Below, in pieces: positions 15,912-24,057 of a stretch of DNA of 49,664 nt. The position numbers and the translations under genes were made by a program. This DNA is from Planktomarina sp. (GTDB taxonomy: Bacteria > Pseudomonadota > Alphaproteobacteria > Rhodobacterales > Rhodobacteraceae). The stretch is taken from contig JAHDBC010000006.1 of assembly GCA_020630595.1 (NCBI GenBank), positions 46,634 through 96,297 on the forward strand, in the 5' to 3' direction. The notes below the pieces were generated by a model. The model saw nothing but the letters and a program-made list of their open reading frames with translations, ran no database searches and was not told where the DNA came from. How positions within the stretch are numbered: position 1 is the stretch's first letter; each line of letters begins with the position of its first letter.

Positions 15912-18095
15912 TCAGGCCGCTTTGCCAAACCGCCCGTAGAACTCTTCCGACTTGGCTGCCATGTCACGCAACAAGGCCGGTGTTGTGAACCGTTCGCCGA
16001 ATTTCGCAGTCAGTTCATCACAGCGTTCTGCGGCATAGGGTGTGCCGATCATATCCAGCCACGACAGCGGACCGCCGGACCATGGCGCAAAGCCCCAGCC
16101 CAGAATTGCGCCCACGTCGCCTTCGCGAATGTCGAGCAGCACGTCTTCTTCCAACGCACGGACAGCTTCCAGCACTTGTGCAAACAACAGGCGGTGCTGC
16201 ACTTCTGTCAGATCAGGCTGTTCGTCTGCAACGGTGTAACGGTCGGCCAACCCGGCCCACAGGCCGGTGCGTTTGCCGCGTTCGTCGTAATCATAGAAAC
16301 CTGCGTTGGATTTGCGGCCCAGCCGGCCCTGATCGGCCATAAAGAACATGAAGTCATCGGTGGTGTCGTCATAATCCGACCCCATCGCGGCCTTCGTCGC
16401 CTTGGCGATTTTGACCCCCAAATCGATGGACACTTCGTCGATCAGCTGCAGTGGTCCCAGTGGCATGCCAACCAGTTTGGCTGCGTTTTCGATCAAGGCC
16501 GGTTCGACGCCTTCCTGAACCATGCGCACGCCTTCGTTGATGTAAGGCAAGATGCAGCGGTTGGCGTAGAAGAAGCGTGCATCGTTCACAACAATCGGCG
16601 TTTTGCGGATCTGGCGCACATAATCCAGCGCCTTGGCAACCGCGCGATCACCGGTTTCTTTGCCTTTGATGATTTCCACCAGCGCCATTTTTTCAACAGG
16701 GCTGAAGAAGTGGATGCCGATGTATTGATCTGGGCGGGTCGATGCCTTGGCCAGTTCTGTGATCGGCAAGGTCGATGTGTTGGTCGCAAAAATGCAGTCG
16801 TCAGTGATAACAGCTTCGACCTTTTTGGTCATTTCTGCTTTCACGCCCACATCTTCGAACACCGCTTCGATGATCAGATCGCAGTCTTTCAGATGATTCA
16901 GATCAGGCGTCGCTGTGATTTTGGACAACAGCGCGTCGCGCTTTTCTTCCGTGATCTTTTTGCGCTTTACACCTTTGGCCCAGAAATCGCCTGCGTAGTC
17001 CTTGCCTTTGTCGGCGCGGTCTTGGTCCGTATCAACCAGCACAACGTCGATGCCAGCCTGTGCAGATACAAGCGCGATCCCCGCGCCCATCATGCCAGCC
17101 CCCAAAACGCCGACCTTCGAAACCTTTTGATCTGGCACGTCTTTCGGACGCACAGCGCCTTTTTCCAATGCTTCCTTGTTGATAAACAAGGATCGGATCA
17201 TGTTTGCTGACGACGGGTTCATCAAGACATTGGTGAACCATTTCGCTTCAATTTTCAGGGCCGTGTCAAACGGAACCATTGCCCCTTCGTAAACGGCAGA
17301 CAGCAAAGCTTTGGCGGCTGGGTACACGCCTTGCGTGTTGCCATTTACCATCGCAGACGCACCGACATAGGTCATGAAGCCGGCGGGGTGGTATGGCGCG
17401 CCACCGGGAATCTTTTCGCCTTTGGCGTCCCATGGCTTCACGATGTTTGGCTCTGACAGAACCCATTCCTTCGCAGCGGCCAGCGGATCGTCGACCACTT
17501 CGTCAATCAGGCCTACGGCTTTGGCTTTCTTGGGATCATACATCTTGCCCTGAAGCAGCGGTTCCGATGCGCCCATCGCGCCCAGTTTGCGCGACAGCCG
17601 CGTGGTGCCGCCCATACCGGGGAAAATGCCAACCATGATTTCCGGTAGGCCAATCTTGGCTTTTGGGTTGTCCGCACAGAAAATACGGTGGCAGGCCAGC
17701 GGGATTTCCAGACCGATGCCCAATGCCGTGCCGGGCAGGGCCGCGGCCACAGGCTTGCCGCCCTTGTTGGTTTTCGGGTCCATGCCGGCGCGTTCGATCC
17801 GGCGCAGTTGCCCATGCGTGCGCATCAGGCCATCCATCAGCCCTTTGGCCGGGTTGTCGCCTGCGGATTCTTTCATTTGCGCGATAATGTTCAGGTCCAT
17901 GCCGCCGGCGAACGATCCGGGCTTGCCAGACGTGATCACGATGCCTTTGACCGCGTCGTCGGCCAAGGCATCTTCGAAATGGGCCATCATATCTTCGTAG
18001 CCCTGCATGTTCATCACGTTCATGGACTTGCCTTGGGTGTCCCAAGTGATGACAGCGACGCCGTCGGCGCCTTTTTCCAGTGTGAAATCAGTCAT
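15912..18095 (-). CDS. fadJ: Fatty-acid oxidation multifunctional protein (enoyl-CoA hydratase / 3-hydroxyacyl-CoA dehydrogenase)
   Basis: Catalyses hydration and NAD-dependent dehydrogenation of acyl-CoA in beta-oxidation. The 727 residues comprise a crotonase domain (VITSGKPGSFAGGMDLN near residue 60), an NAD-binding 3-hydroxyacyl-CoA dehydrogenase domain starting at about 330 (VGVLGAGMMGAG), its catalytic HFFSPVEKM segment, and two C-terminal helical domains. I chose ATG 18095, with AGGAAC upstream; the frame stays open further upstream into the thiolase end but without family-like residues. It is the last gene of the beta-oxidation operon, 23 bases after the thiolase. fadB and fadJ cannot be told apart with certainty. 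Confidence 0.93.
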   Translation of the reverse strand: MTDFTLEKGADGVAVITWDTQGKSMNVMNMQGYEDMMAHFEDALADDAVKGIVITSGKPGSFAGGMDLNIIAQMKESAGDNPAKGLMDGLMRTHGQLRRIERAGMDPKTNKGGKPVAAALPGTALGIGLEIPLACHRIFCADNPKAKIGLPEIMVGIFPGMGGTTRLSRKLGAMGASEPLLQGKMYDPKKAKAVGLIDEVVDDPLAAAKEWVLSEPNIVKPWDAKGEKIPGGAPYHPAGFMTYVGASAMVNGNTQGVYPAAKALLSAVYEGAMVPFDTALKIEAKWFTNVLMNPSSANMIRSLFINKEALEKGAVRPKDVPDQKVSKVGVLGAGMMGAGIALVSAQAGIDVVLVDTDQDRADKGKDYAGDFWAKGVKRKKITEEKRDALLSKITATPDLNHLKDCDLIIEAVFEDVGVKAEMTKKVEAVITDDCIFATNTSTLPITELAKASTRPDQYIGIHFFSPVEKMALVEIIKGKETGDRAVAKALDYVRQIRKTPIVVNDARFFYANRCILPYINEGVRMVQEGVEPALIENAAKLVGMPLGPLQLIDEVSIDLGVKIAKATKAAMGSDYDDTTDDFMFFMADQGRLGRKSNAGFYDYDERGKRTGLWAGLADRYTVADEQPDLTEVQHRLLFAQVLEAVRALEEDVLLDIREGDVGAILGWGFAPWSGGPLSWLDMIGTPYAAERCDELTAKFGERFTTPALLRDMAAKSEEFYGRFGKAA

Positions 18096-18118
18096 ATCTT
18101 TGTTCCTAATCCCTTGGC

Positions 18119-19330
18119 TTACACACGTTCGATGATGGTCGCGGCACCCATGCCGGATGCGACGCACAATGTGGCCATGCCGATTTCTTTGTCTTGGCGT
18201 TCCAGCTCATCCAGCAAGGTGCCGATGATGATCGCACCCGTGGCCCCCAGCGGGTGACCCAATGCGATGGAACCCCCATTCACGTTGACCAGTTCTGGGT
18301 CCACATCGAAGGCCTGTTGGAAGCGCAGCACCACCGATGCAAAGGCTTCGTTCACTTCGAACAGGTCCATGTCTTTGGTGGACAGCCCACTTTCGCGCAT
18401 GATCTTTTCCGTCACGGGCACTGGCCCGGTCAGCATGATCGTTGGGTCCAAGCCAATCTTTGCATTCGCACGGATGCGGGCGCGGGGTTTCAGGCCGAAC
18501 TGTTCGCCGAATTCTTTGTTGCCAATCAAAACACCTGCAGACCCGTCTACGATACCGGAAGAATTCCCTGCGGTGTGAACGTGGTTGATGCGTTCCAGAT
18601 GTGGGTATTTCATCAGGGCAACTTTATCAAAGCCCGGCATGACTTCGCCTTGGTCCTTAAACGCAGCCTTCAACCCGCCAAGCGATTGCATGTCTGTACC
18701 GGGGCGGAAGTATTCGTCTTTGGTCAATACGGGCAGCCCATTGATGTCGGTCACGGGCACAACGGATTTGTCAAACCGACCTTCTTCCCATGATTTTGCG
18801 GCCAGCGTCTGCGACCGTACGGCCAGCGCGTCGGCATCATCACGGGTGAACCCGTATTCGGTTGCGATGATATCTGCGGAAATCCCCTGCGGGACGAAAT
18901 GGTGTTCCATCGCCAGCGATGGGTCCACGGCAATGGATGCCCCATCGGACCCCATAGGCACGCGCGACATCATTTCCACGCCACCTGCGATATAGGCATT
19001 GCCCGCACCGCCCTTGACCTGGTTTGCGGCCAGATTCACGGCTTCCATCCCGGATGCACAGAACCGGTTGATCGACAGGCCCGGAATGCTTTCCGCCAGA
19101 TTCGACTGCAGCACTGCGGTACGGGCCAGACACCCGCCTTGTTCCATCACTTGGGTCGCGTTGCCCCAGATCACGTCTTCGACCGCGTGGCCTTCCAGAC
19201 CATTGCGGTCTTTCAATGCGTTCAGCACAGTGGCGGACAGATAAGACGCTGTCACTTCGTGCAAGCTGCCGTCTTTGCGGCCTTTGCCACGCGGCGTGCG
19301 CACGGCGTCATAGATATAGGCTTCGGTCAT
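18119..19330 (-). CDS. fadA: Acetyl-CoA C-acyltransferase (thiolase)
   Basis: Cleaves 3-ketoacyl-CoA to acetyl-CoA and a shortened acyl-CoA. 403 residues with the nucleophilic Cys in INRFCASGMEA near residue 90, the His motif NGGSIALGHPLGATGA near 355 and the C-terminal CVASGMGAA with the second Cys. GGAGGATCAA precedes the ATG. It sits directly upstream of fadJ (23-base gap) and 15 bases after the GST gene. Biosynthetic thiolases (phaA) share these motifs, but the neighbour fadJ favours degradation. Confidence 0.93.
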   Translation of the reverse strand: MTEAYIYDAVRTPRGKGRKDGSLHEVTASYLSATVLNALKDRNGLEGHAVEDVIWGNATQVMEQGGCLARTAVLQSNLAESIPGLSINRFCASGMEAVNLAANQVKGGAGNAYIAGGVEMMSRVPMGSDGASIAVDPSLAMEHHFVPQGISADIIATEYGFTRDDADALAVRSQTLAAKSWEEGRFDKSVVPVTDINGLPVLTKDEYFRPGTDMQSLGGLKAAFKDQGEVMPGFDKVALMKYPHLERINHVHTAGNSSGIVDGSAGVLIGNKEFGEQFGLKPRARIRANAKIGLDPTIMLTGPVPVTEKIMRESGLSTKDMDLFEVNEAFASVVLRFQQAFDVDPELVNVNGGSIALGHPLGATGAIIIGTLLDELERQDKEIGMATLCVASGMGAATIIERV

Positions 19331-19345
19331 TTGATCCTCCGAAAG

Positions 19346-19975
19346 TTAAGCGCGGTCTGACGGGTTGCCCGGCATCAGATCATAGGGGTGTTTCCAGCCG
19401 GGCGTCGCGGCGATGCGGTCCAGCCAGGCGTTAATGTGGGGCCAATCGGCCCGGTCAAACCCAAAGGGTTCGGGGTAATACAGATACGCACAATTCGCGA
19501 TGTCAGCGATGGTCAGGCCGTCGCCCACCAGCCAATCGCGTCCGTCCAGATGTGTGTTCAACGTGGTCAATGCAGCCATCAACCGACCTTGCATAAATGC
19601 GATGACATCCGGGTTGCGCTTGTCTGCAGGCAGAAAATTCATCAAGAACCGCGTGACGCCCGCTTGGGACGACATTTTGTGATTGTCGAACAAGACCCAA
19701 CGCAACACTTCGTATTTGTCGTCTGGCAATCCGCCCAGTTTGCCCGTCTGATCGACCACCCATTGCTGGATTGCACCGGATTGGGACAGGCGGAAATCGC
19801 CATCCACCAGAACGGGGGCTTCGGCCATCACGTTGAATTCACGGAATTCGGGCTTGCGGGCCGCACCGCCGAAGAAATCGACAAATACAGGTTCCCATTC
19901 GGCACCGGCCAGTTCCAGCGTCAGCGCCGCCTTATAGGCGTTTCCGCTTTCCCCAAAGCAATGCAATTTGATCAT
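19346..19975 (-). CDS. Glutathione S-transferase family protein
   Basis: 209 residues with an N-terminal thioredoxin-like fold (MIKLHCFGESGNAYKAALTLELAG) and an all-helical C-terminal domain (DGLTIADIANCAYLYYPEPFGF carries the N-capping Asp motif). The segment APVLVDGDFRLSQSGAIQQW holds the cis-Pro and the glutathione-binding Ser of the family. It overlaps the small membrane protein gene upstream by ATGA and lies before the thiolase in one transcription unit, which is unusual; it may protect against reactive enal or epoxide intermediates. That role is inferred. Confidence 0.9.
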   Translation of the reverse strand: MIKLHCFGESGNAYKAALTLELAGAEWEPVFVDFFGGAARKPEFREFNVMAEAPVLVDGDFRLSQSGAIQQWVVDQTGKLGGLPDDKYEVLRWVLFDNHKMSSQAGVTRFLMNFLPADKRNPDVIAFMQGRLMAALTTLNTHLDGRDWLVGDGLTIADIANCAYLYYPEPFGFDRADWPHINAWLDRIAATPGWKHPYDLMPGNPSDRA

Positions 19976-20229
19976 CGTGGGTCCCCCAGTTTGGTTTTGC
20001 GTTTCTCATGGGCCGGATAGAACCGTTTTTGGATAAGTGCGGCCGCCACATAGATGGCCAGCGCAAGTCCCGCGAACGATGCGCTGCGCCAAACGTCAGC
20101 GCGATCAGCCGCGGACATGGCCCCGACGGCAGTCTGATCTTTTGAAATGATCAAAAAGATCAAGTAGATGACGGTCCCAATTAAGGTCACGCCAGCAAGG
20201 CTTTCGATCAGTTTCAAAACGTTACGCAT
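19972..20229 (-). CDS. Small two-helix membrane protein
   Basis: 85 residues, unrecognised. It has two hydrophobic helices (about residues 11-28, LAGVTLIGTVIYLIFLII, and 50-65, ASFAGLALAIYVAAALI) and a strongly basic C-terminal tail (KRFYPAHEKRKTKLG). The charge pattern suggests an inner-membrane hairpin with the tail in the cytoplasm. The 4-base ATGA overlap with the GST gene indicates a real, translated gene. It is separated from the acyl-CoA dehydrogenase by a 47-base gap holding a perfect hairpin. Confidence 0.7.
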   Translation of the reverse strand: MRNVLKLIESLAGVTLIGTVIYLIFLIISKDQTAVGAMSAADRADVWRSASFAGLALAIYVAAALIQKRFYPAHEKRKTKLGDPR

Positions 20230-20245
20230 CAGGATCCCGAATGGT

Positions 20246-20270
20246 TTGGGTGACCGGGTGGGTCACCCAA
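20246..20270 (-). other. Perfect hairpin between acyl-CoA dehydrogenase and downstream genes
   Basis: TTGGGTGACC and GGTCACCCAA form a perfect 10-bp stem with a 5-base loop. No T-tract follows on the minus strand (ACCATTCGG). It may be a partial terminator or an mRNA processing/stability element that makes the dehydrogenase message more abundant than the genes behind it. Confidence 0.6.
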
Positions 20271-20276
20271 GTTTGC

Positions 20277-22055
20277 TTAGAAATTGGCGGCGTCCAAAGC
20301 CATGACCGTATCGCCACCCGATTGAATGCGGGACAGGTGCATGGACGTGGCAGGCAAATGACGCGCCATGTAATAGCGCCCGGTGGCCAGCTTGGTTTCA
20401 TAGAATTCAGTGTCCGACGCACCGTTTTCCAGCGCGGCATAAGCGGCTTTTGCCATCTTTGCCCACATCAGACCGACGGCCACATGACCAAACAGGTGCA
20501 TGAAATCATAGGACCCCGCCAGCGCGTTGTTTGGATTTTTCATGCCTTCGGCCATGAAATACATGCCCGCCGCCTGCAAATCTTTGGAGGCTTGCTTCAA
20601 CGGATCCAGATAGCCAGATTTCAGGTCTGCATGGTCTTCGTTTTCTTTGATGAACGTCTTCACCAGATCAAAGAACCCCATGATGGTCTTGCCACCGTTC
20701 ATGGGCAGCTTGCGGCCCACAAGATCAAGTGACTGCACCCCATTGGTGCCTTCGTAAATCATGGTGATCCGCGCATCGCGCACGAATTGTTCCAGACCCC
20801 ATTCCCGGGTAAACCCGGACCCGCCCAGCGTCTGTTGCGCCAAGACGGTGGTTTCAAATCCCATGTCCGTCAGGAAGCCTTTGATGACGGGTGTCATCAG
20901 TGAAATCAGATCATCCGCTTCCTTGTCTTGATTGCGGTGCGCGCGGTCGATCATCATCGCGCCCCAATATGTCAGCATCCGGGCCCCTTCGGTGAAGGAT
21001 TTCTGGTGCATCAGGTTCCGGCGCACATCGGGGTGGACCATGATGGTATCTGCCGCCTTTTCGGGTTCTTCCACCCCGGTGACAGCGCGCCCCTGAATGC
21101 GGTCTTTGGCCCACGCCAAGGCGTTTTGGTAGGCCACTTCCCCTTGGGCATACCCTTGCAAGCCCACACCCAGACGCGCTTCGTTCATCATCACGAACAT
21201 GCCACGCATGCCCTTGTGCAATTCGCCGACCAGATAGCCGGTCGATTCATCATGGTTGATCACACAGGTCGCGTTGCCGTGGATGCCCATCTTCTTTTCC
21301 AGACCGCCGCACGATACGCCGTTGCGCGCGCCCAGCGATCCATCGTCATTGACCAGGAATTTCGGCACGATGAACAATGAAATGCCTTTGACGCCATCTG
21401 GTCCGCCCGGAACCTTTGCCAACACCAGATGGATGATGTTGTCTGTCATTTCGTGTTCACCGGCAGAAATCCAGATTTTCTGGCCACTGATTTTGTAGGT
21501 GCCATCGTCCTGCGGCACGGCTTTGGTCCGGATCAAACCCAGATCAGTGCCGCAATGGGGTTCTGTCAGGTTCATTGTGCCCGACCATTCGCCGGTGACC
21601 ATTTTAGGAATGTATTTTTGCTTTTGGTCTTCGGACCCGGCCGCCAGAATTGCGTTCATCGCCCCATGGGACAGACCGGGGTACATGTTGAACGCCATGT
21701 TTGCAGACACCATCGGTTCCATCGCAGACGTATGGATGATCTGCGGCATGTTCTGCCCGCCGTATTCTTCTGGCGCATCCATGGCGACCCAGCCGCCTTC
21801 GCAGATCGTGTCATAGGCGTCTTTGAACCCTGTGGGCACACGCACAACACCGTTTTCAAGGGTGCAGCCTTCTTCGTCACCCACCTTGTTCAAGGGGGCA
21901 AGCACTTCTTCCGCGATGCGGCCTGCTTCCCCCAGAATGGCGGCGGTGAAATCACGGTCCAAATCGGAATAGCCCGGAATGTCGGTGGACGAGATATCCA
22001 GAACATCGTGCAGAATGAATTGTTGATCTTTGGTCGGTGCGGTGAATACGGGCAT
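20277..22055 (-). CDS. Acyl-CoA dehydrogenase (long form, FadE/DmdC-like)
   Basis: FAD enzyme for the first step of acyl-CoA oxidation. 592 residues, longer than the usual 380 because of an extra N-terminal region and a C-terminal domain of about 120 residues. Visible motifs are [12 protein letters not shown] (FAD/substrate loop, near 165), [28 protein letters not shown] and [14 protein letters not shown] with the catalytic Glu near 430. This long class includes DmdC, the 3-methylmercaptopropionyl-CoA dehydrogenase of DMSP breakdown, as well as general fatty-acid enzymes; I cannot decide between them. GGAGCACC precedes the start. It follows the MerR gene by 12 bases. Confidence 0.9.
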   Translation of the reverse strand: MPVFTAPTKDQQFILHDVLDISSTDIPGYSDLDRDFTAAILGEAGRIAEEVLAPLNKVGDEEGCTLENGVVRVPTGFKDAYDTICEGGWVAMDAPEEYGGQNMPQIIHTSAMEPMVSANMAFNMYPGLSHGAMNAILAAGSEDQKQKYIPKMVTGEWSGTMNLTEPHCGTDLGLIRTKAVPQDDGTYKISGQKIWISAGEHEMTDNIIHLVLAKVPGGPDGVKGISLFIVPKFLVNDDGSLGARNGVSCGGLEKKMGIHGNATCVINHDESTGYLVGELHKGMRGMFVMMNEARLGVGLQGYAQGEVAYQNALAWAKDRIQGRAVTGVEEPEKAADTIMVHPDVRRNLMHQKSFTEGARMLTYWGAMMIDRAHRNQDKEADDLISLMTPVIKGFLTDMGFETTVLAQQTLGGSGFTREWGLEQFVRDARITMIYEGTNGVQSLDLVGRKLPMNGGKTIMGFFDLVKTFIKENEDHADLKSGYLDPLKQASKDLQAAGMYFMAEGMKNPNNALAGSYDFMHLFGHVAVGLMWAKMAKAAYAALENGASDTEFYETKLATGRYYMARHLPATSMHLSRIQSGGDTVMALDAANF

Positions 22056-22067
22056 CGCTTGGTGCTC

Positions 22068-22466
22068 CTATTGTGCGGCTTCAGCTTGGTCCATGGAACG
22101 CAAAACTTCTTCGCCCCATTTCAATTGGTCTTTCAGGTCTTCAATCGCTTCGGTCAGTTCGTCGCGCTGGCGGATCATGGCGGCCAGACGGTCTTGGGCT
22201 ACGACATAGGTTTCGCGCAGCTGCGTGGCTTGCGCATCGCCGATGTCATACAGGTTCAGCAGCTGGCGAATATCTTCCAGACTGAACCCAAACCGCTTTC
22301 CTTGCAGGATCAGCTTCAGGCGGGCCTGATCACGACGTGTGAACAGGCGTTTGGTGCCATCGCGATGGGGAAACAGCAGTTCTTTGGCTTCGTAAAAGCG
22401 CAAAGTCCGCGGTGTGACTTCAAATTCATCACACATTTCCCGAATGCTGAGCAGGTCTTCCGTCAT
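22068..22466 (-). CDS. MerR-family transcriptional regulator
   Basis: 132 residues: an N-terminal winged helix-turn-helix (LLSIREMCDEFEVTPRTLRFYEAKELL) and a C-terminal coiled coil (LRETYVVAQDRLAAMIRQRDELTEAIEDLKDQL) with no Cys-rich metal site, as in LiuR-like regulators of acyl-CoA and branched-chain catabolism. GGAGGG lies before the ATG at 22466. It heads the beta-oxidation operon, 12 bases before the acyl-CoA dehydrogenase, and two palindromes lie just upstream of its start. Autoregulated control of the whole operon is inferred. Confidence 0.9.
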   Translation of the reverse strand: MTEDLLSIREMCDEFEVTPRTLRFYEAKELLFPHRDGTKRLFTRRDQARLKLILQGKRFGFSLEDIRQLLNLYDIGDAQATQLRETYVVAQDRLAAMIRQRDELTEAIEDLKDQLKWGEEVLRSMDQAEAAQ

Positions 22467-22487
22467 GGGAAACCCTCCACAATTGAT

Positions 22488-22523
22488 TGACGTTGACGTC
22501 AACGTAAGGTGACGTGCACGTCA
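22488..22523. promoter_or_regulatory. Tandem palindromic operators TGACG-N4-CGTCA
   Basis: TGACGTTGACGTCA (22488-22501) lies within the larger perfect palindrome ACGTTGACGTCAACGT (22490-22505), and TGACGTGCACGTCA (22510-22523) is itself perfect. They are 22 bases apart start to start, about two helical turns. They lie 21-57 bases upstream of the first MerR gene, where the promoter of the beta-oxidation operon should be. MerR-family binding is inferred from position. Confidence 0.7.
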
Positions 22524-22586
22524 AGTTCAACCCGGATTCGGTAAAGAAACGATGAAGTGACGCTAGGGCGCTGACAGATTTTTATG

Positions 22587-22603
22587 GGTGACGGTCCGTC
22601 ACC
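22587..22603. promoter_or_regulatory. Third TGACG/CGTCA palindrome
   Basis: GGTGACGGTCCGTCACC is a perfect inverted repeat with a single central base, 27 bases after the stop of the second MerR gene. The half-sites TGACG and CGTCA match those of the two operators nearby but the spacing is 3 instead of 4. As RNA it could be a hairpin, but on the minus strand it is followed by CATAAAAATC, so it is not a usual terminator. Confidence 0.45.
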
Positions 22604-22630
22604 TTGTTGGATGGATCGCGGGCAGGGCCG

Positions 22631-23014
22631 TCATGACCCGGCACGTTGGTCCAGATCATCCTGCACAGACCGCATCATCCGGTCCAATTCGTCGATGGTC
22701 TGGTCGATCTCAACTTTTTGTTGGCGCAGGGATGCCATCTTTTCTTCGGCCAATGGCACCCATGCCTTTAGCTGGGCTTCGTCGCCTTCGTGATCGTAGA
22801 TCAGCAACCATTGGCGCAGTTCTTCCAGGCTGAAGCCCCAGCGACGGCCACGCATGATCAATGTCATCCGTGCCACTTCCCGTGGGCCATACAGGCGTGA
22901 ACGCCCTTCGCGCTTTGGCTGCAAAAGTTCGATATACTCGTAATACCGCAGCGTGCGCGGTGTCACATCGAACCGCGCGCACATTTCCTTAAAGCTGATC
23001 AAGTCTTCGGACAT
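22631..23014 (-). CDS. Second MerR-family regulator, paralogue of the neighbouring one
   Basis: 127 residues starting MSEDLISFKEMCARFDVTPR, with the same helix-turn-helix, the same RRWGFSLEELRQWLLIYD core and a C-terminal coiled coil ending in EIDQTIDELDRMMRSVQDDL. The similarity to the next gene shows an old tandem duplication. AAGGGAGG lies upstream of ATG 23014. It is divergent from the two thioesterase genes across 108 bases and may control them, the beta-oxidation operon, or both. No ligand can be read from the sequence. Confidence 0.88.
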   Translation of the reverse strand: MSEDLISFKEMCARFDVTPRTLRYYEYIELLQPKREGRSRLYGPREVARMTLIMRGRRWGFSLEELRQWLLIYDHEGDEAQLKAWVPLAEEKMASLRQQKVEIDQTIDELDRMMRSVQDDLDQRAGS

Positions 23015-23122
23015 TGGTCGGCCTCCCTTACCGTTAGGATAGCCAAAACAGGGGGTGGCAATCAACATCCGACGCTGCGTTTTGCGCTTGGCAAATGCCA
23101 GCAGGGGGGAAATAACAGACCC

Positions 23123-23560
23123 ATGGCAGACATATTGGAAAAAATGGCGCAGCAGTTCATCGCTGCGCTGCCCCATGCCGGACGGTTGGGAATGGTCCTG
23201 GACAAGGTTTCACCGGGTCGCGCCGTGGTGTCCATGCCCTATGATCCGATGCTGATTGGTGATCCTTCGACCCGTGTGATCCACGGCGGTGCCGTATCCG
23301 CACTGATGGATACGGCGGGTGGGGCGGCGGTCATGTCGCACCCGGGGGGGGGCATTGGGACAGCCACGCTTGATCTGCGCATTGATTACATGCGCCCGGC
23401 GACGCCGGATCAGACCATCACCGCCGTGGCAGAGGTGTACCACGTCACCCGCACAATCGCCTTTGTCCGTGCCGAAGCGTTTGACCATGACACCGACCGC
23501 CCCGTTGCCGCCGCGACCGGTGCCTTTACCGTTCCCGAACGCAAGGATGGCACCCGATGA
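23123..23560 (+). CDS. PaaI-type hot-dog thioesterase (first of pair)
   Basis: 145 residues with the hot-dog fold signature of the PaaI family: VIHGGAVSALMDTAGGAA around residue 55 (HGG and the catalytic Asp-like position), then TLDLRIDYMRPA and the final ATGAFTVP strand. It hydrolyses acyl-CoA thioesters in the cytoplasm; the acyl group is unknown. A G-run (GGGGGGAA) stands about 14 bases before the ATG. It overlaps the next thioesterase by ATGA and is divergent from the second MerR gene. Confidence 0.9.
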   Translation: MADILEKMAQQFIAALPHAGRLGMVLDKVSPGRAVVSMPYDPMLIGDPSTRVIHGGAVSALMDTAGGAAVMSHPGGGIGTATLDLRIDYMRPATPDQTITAVAEVYHVTRTIAFVRAEAFDHDTDRPVAAATGAFTVPERKDGTR

Positions 23561-24057
23561 AACGGCCAGACCCCGTGACCACTGTCAAAAAACGCAGGGA
23601 TGCAGCGCTGGCCGCGATTACAGGGCAAATCCCGTACATCCAGTTTCTGGGCGTGTCATTCGACCGTCATGGTGACGCGCTGACCGGTGTCATGGAATAT
23701 TCTGATGATTTGATTGGAAACCCGGTTTTGCCTGCCTTGCACGGCGGGGCCATCGCAGCCTTTCTGGAAATCACGGCCATTGTGGGTCTTACCTTTGCCA
23801 CGCAGTGGGATCGGATCGAAGCGGGGGCATTGGACGTGGAAAGCCTGACCCCCGGTCAGTTGCACCTGCCAAAGACAATTGATTTCAGTGTCGATTATTT
23901 GCGATCCGGCCTGCCACGGGATGCCTATGCGCAGGCCCGGGTGACACGGTCCGGGCGGCGTTACGCATCCGTGCATGTCGAAGGCTGGCAAGACAACCGG
24001 GATCGGTTGTTTGCGCAGGCCACAGGGCATTTCCTGATGGCCGCCCCCCATGGCTGA
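23557..24057 (+). CDS. PaaI-type hot-dog thioesterase (second of pair)
   Basis: 166 residues with a longer N-terminus, then LPALHGGAIAAFLEITAIV near residue 60, KTIDFSVDYLRSGLPRD and the last strand LFAQATGHFLMA. It is more diverged from the first thioesterase than expected for a recent duplicate and has an insert (WDRIEAGALDVESLTPGQLHLP). The two overlapping genes may encode a heteromeric hot-dog enzyme or two enzymes of different chain length. Its end overlaps the MATE gene by eight bases. Confidence 0.85.
   Translation: MKRPDPVTTVKKRRDAALAAITGQIPYIQFLGVSFDRHGDALTGVMEYSDDLIGNPVLPALHGGAIAAFLEITAIVGLTFATQWDRIEAGALDVESLTPGQLHLPKTIDFSVDYLRSGLPRDAYAQARVTRSGRRYASVHVEGWQDNRDRLFAQATGHFLMAAPHG

Noticed and set aside
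15849-17210. A 453-codon open frame on the plus strand
   Set aside because: Antisense to fadJ, which has full motifs; composition is Phe/His/Gln-rich and no domain is visible.
23021-23045. TTACCGTTAGGATA as an operator for the second MerR gene
   Set aside because: The arms do not form a real inverted repeat (TTACC against GGATA); too weak to claim.
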